Under the pieces are notes generated by a model. It saw only the letters and a list, made by a program, of their open reading frames with translations. It had not been told where the DNA came from and did not search any database. From contig WRJU01000170.1 in the NCBI GenBank assembly GCA_009778425.1, positions 1-8,082 of the forward strand: DNA of 8,082 bases, read 5' to 3'. Below are positions 7,228 through 8,082 of this stretch, piece by piece. The stretch's first letter is position 1. Each line of letters begins with the position of its first letter. Made by a program: the position numbers and the translations under genes. This DNA is from Pseudomonadota bacterium. GTDB lineage: Bacteria > Pseudomonadota > Gammaproteobacteria > Burkholderiales > Rhodocyclaceae.

Positions 7228-7539
7228 TTATTTCAGTGTTTCCAGCCAGGTGGCCAATACCTTGATTTCCTCTTCGTTCACCAAGTGCATGATGCCCGCC
7301 ATCGCCGCAGCTTGTCCGTTGGCGCGCGCCCCGCTCTTGATGTCCTTCATTTGCTCTTCCGTGTAGGCCGCATTCTGCCCGCCGATCTTTGGATAATTGG
7401 GCAACAGCGGCTTGCCCCCTTTCGGGCCGTGGCAGGCAACGCAAGTTTTCTCAGTGTACAGCGCCGCGCCATCGGGCGCGGCAACGGCAACCGGGAGCAC
7501 GAACGCCCACAGGGCGGATAAGGCCAACAATCGTTTCAT
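7228..7539 (-). CDS. Small monoheme class I cytochrome c (c553-like)
   Basis: A 103-residue periplasmic cytochrome. Residues 1-20 are a clean Sec signal peptide ending in AVA|A. One heme motif, CVACH, lies at 33-37, followed by the class I pattern: PKIGGQN (50-56), YTEEQMKDIKSGAR (59-72), then Met80 or Met84 as axial ligand and a C-terminal helix (89-102). It belongs with the diheme protein just downstream as an electron carrier for N2O reduction. The frame stays open upstream to 7614, but that part (25 extra residues) is translated palindrome with no signal peptide logic. The ATG at 7539 has AGGA 5 bases upstream and a perfect signal peptide, so I take it as the start. Confidence 0.9.
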   Translation of the reverse strand: MKRLLALSALWAFVLPVAVAAPDGAALYTEKTCVACHGPKGGKPLLPNYPKIGGQNAAYTEEQMKDIKSGARANGQAAAMAGIMHLVNEEEIKVLATWLETLK

Positions 7540-7579
7540 GACTGTCCTGTAGATATTCTTACCAAACGCAACCCAGTCA

Positions 7580-7660
7580 CTGTCGTCATTGCGAGGACTT
7601 TTGCTCCGAAGCAATCCGGTACAAGCCTGAATTGCTTCGCTACGCTCGCAATGACGGCAG
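7580..7660. repeat. 81-base imperfect palindrome with GTCATTGCGAG arms (interspersed repeat type)
   Basis: The outer arms 7580-7595 and 7645-7660 pair over 16 positions with one G-T mismatch; the core GTCATTGCGAG/CTCGCAATGAC is perfect. Inner arms 7607-7615 and 7631-7639 (CGAAGCAAT/ATTGCTTCG) also pair perfectly, giving a nested structure. Elements with GTCATTGCGAG and GAAGCAAT are, from memory, a common intergenic repeat in many proteobacterial genomes; the copy number here cannot be seen. No transposase gene is present, and no T-tract follows on either strand. It may act as an mRNA structural element between the upstream gene and the cytochromes. Confidence 0.8.
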
Positions 7661-7684
7661 CGTACATAGCTCTACCCCTTCTTT

Positions 7685-7713
7685 CCCCCGGCGCGAATTG
7701 GCCGCGCCGGGGG
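7685..7713 (-). terminator. Very stable GC stem-loop after the upstream gene (attenuator or mRNA-protecting hairpin)
   Basis: A perfect 11-base-pair stem CCCCCGGCGCG/CGCGCCGGGGG with a 7-base loop lies 22 bases after the stop codon of the upstream gene. A further T-A pair and G-T wobbles extend the base. In the transcribed direction it is followed by AAAGAAGGGG, not a U-run, so it is not a textbook intrinsic terminator. It may protect the 3' end of the upstream mRNA or partly reduce read-through into the cytochrome genes. Confidence 0.5.
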
Positions 7714-7735
7714 AGGGGATTGCGCTCCTAACAGA

Positions 7736-8082
7736 TCACTTGAGCTTCCTGGCACCGTTTTGCTCAAGGTAAGTCTTTGCGCGCAAACCGATGTCGGCAG
7801 CCTTGACCTGGTATTGGAAGACCTGCTCGGCCCACAGATTGGCCTGCTCCCAATCCTTCTTCGCGGCAGCGGCTTCATGCTTGGTCTTGGCATCAGCCGT
7901 CTTGTTCAACTGATCGGTTGCGTCCTCGACCATATTCACCACGTCCGGGAAGTCCTTGTAGTTGGTGCTGGTAATGAAGCCCACCACCGAGTCGATCACC
8001 GCCTGCGTATCGGCGATCTTCTTCAGAGTCGCCTGGTAATCCTTCTCGGTATAAGCCGCCTTGGCCATTTCCTTCGTCGTCG
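7736..8082 (-). CDS. nosZ: 3' end of probable nosZ: C-terminal helical extension (or separate small periplasmic protein)
   Basis: The frame is open to the window edge, so the gene probably starts outside. About 114 codons are visible. They encode an Ala/Lys/Asp-rich helical segment with no cysteine, no membrane segment and no signal peptide, ending in GLRAKTYLEQNGARKLK. Aromatic spots include SVVGFITSTNYKDFPDVV and WEQANLWAEQVFQYQ; the pattern looks like a four-helix bundle. An ATG at 8068 has AAGGA only 1 base before it, too close for a good ribosome binding site, which favours a longer protein. In clade II clusters nosZ sits just upstream of these accessory genes, so I infer the C-terminal extension of NosZ after its cupredoxin domain. 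The CuA motif is not in the window, so this cannot be proved; a separate small exported helical protein is the alternative. Confidence 0.5.
   Translation of the reverse strand, partial: TTKEMAKAAYTEKDYQATLKKIADTQAVIDSVVGFITSTNYKDFPDVVNMVEDATDQLNKTADAKTKHEAAAAKKDWEQANLWAEQVFQYQVKAADIGLRAKTYLEQNGARKLK

Larger units (their letters stand above)
7540..7735. other. 196-base structured spacer between upstream gene and cytochrome genes
   Basis: This is the only sizeable gap in the cluster. It holds the GC stem-loop and the palindrome. I see no convincing sigma-70 promoter and no FNR-type TTGAT-N4-ATCAA site on the minus strand, so the downstream genes probably depend on read-through from a promoter outside the window. 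Confidence 0.6.

Noticed and set aside
7540..7614. Extended start for the monoheme cytochrome at 7614
   Set aside because: It would use a TTG and translate palindrome sequence ahead of a perfect signal peptide; the ATG at 7539 has its own AGGA site.
7580..7660. CRISPR repeat or insertion sequence end
   Set aside because: There is one element only, with no spacers, no direct repeats flanking it that I can see, and no transposase.
7540..7735. Internal promoter or FNR/NNR box before the cytochrome genes
   Set aside because: I looked for TTGAT-N4-ATCAA and for spaced -35/-10 hexamers on the minus strand and found no convincing match.

Overview
The window holds most of a nitrous oxide reductase (nos) accessory gene cluster of the clade II ('atypical') type. 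Every supported gene is on the minus strand, so transcription runs from high to low coordinates. GC content is high (roughly 60%). The protein styles (c4-like diheme cytochrome, NosB/NosG/NosH, proteobacterial NosF/Y/L/D) and an interspersed palindrome containing GTCATTGCGAG suggest a betaproteobacterium of the Rhodocyclales/Nitrosomonadales kind. That placement is inference; no rRNA or other marker is present.

Layout in transcription order: (1) 8082-7736, the 3' end of a gene running in from outside the window, most likely the C-terminal helical extension of NosZ; (2) 7735-7540, a 196-base spacer with a very stable GC hairpin and an 81-base imperfect palindrome; (3) 7539-7228, a small monoheme cytochrome c; (4) 7200-6460, a diheme cytochrome c4-like protein; (5) 6450-5458, NosB, a polytopic membrane protein; (6) 5461-4046, NosD; (7) 4049-3180, NosG; (8) 3178-2207, NosH; (9) 2199-1537, NosF; (10) 1534-1022, NosL; (11) 1025-198, NosY; (12) 201-1, the start of a TlpA-like thioredoxin with a GTG start. 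From the first cytochrome to the thioredoxin, genes overlap by 4 bases or are separated by at most 27 bases, so this is almost certainly one transcription unit with translational coupling. No gene-free stretch exceeds 300 bases.

How the parts fit together: NosZ reduces N2O to N2 in the periplasm. NosG and NosH resemble NapG and NapH and should form a membrane quinol dehydrogenase, with NosB as a clade II-specific membrane partner. The two c-type cytochromes would carry electrons to NosZ. NosD, NosF, NosY and the copper lipoprotein NosL form the ATP-driven machinery that supplies copper (and maturation of the sulfide-bridged CuZ centre) to NosZ. The terminal thioredoxin probably keeps periplasmic cysteines or copper ligands reduced. 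No nosR is seen, as expected for clade II.

This is a recognisable system, not a new one. The points most worth a second look are a substituted cysteine in a NosH iron-sulfur motif, the nosF-nosL-nosY order with a coupled TlpA gene, a His/Gly-rich NosL tail that doubles as the nosY ribosome binding site, the structured spacer between the upstream gene and the cytochromes, and the unusual C-terminal domain entering at the window edge.
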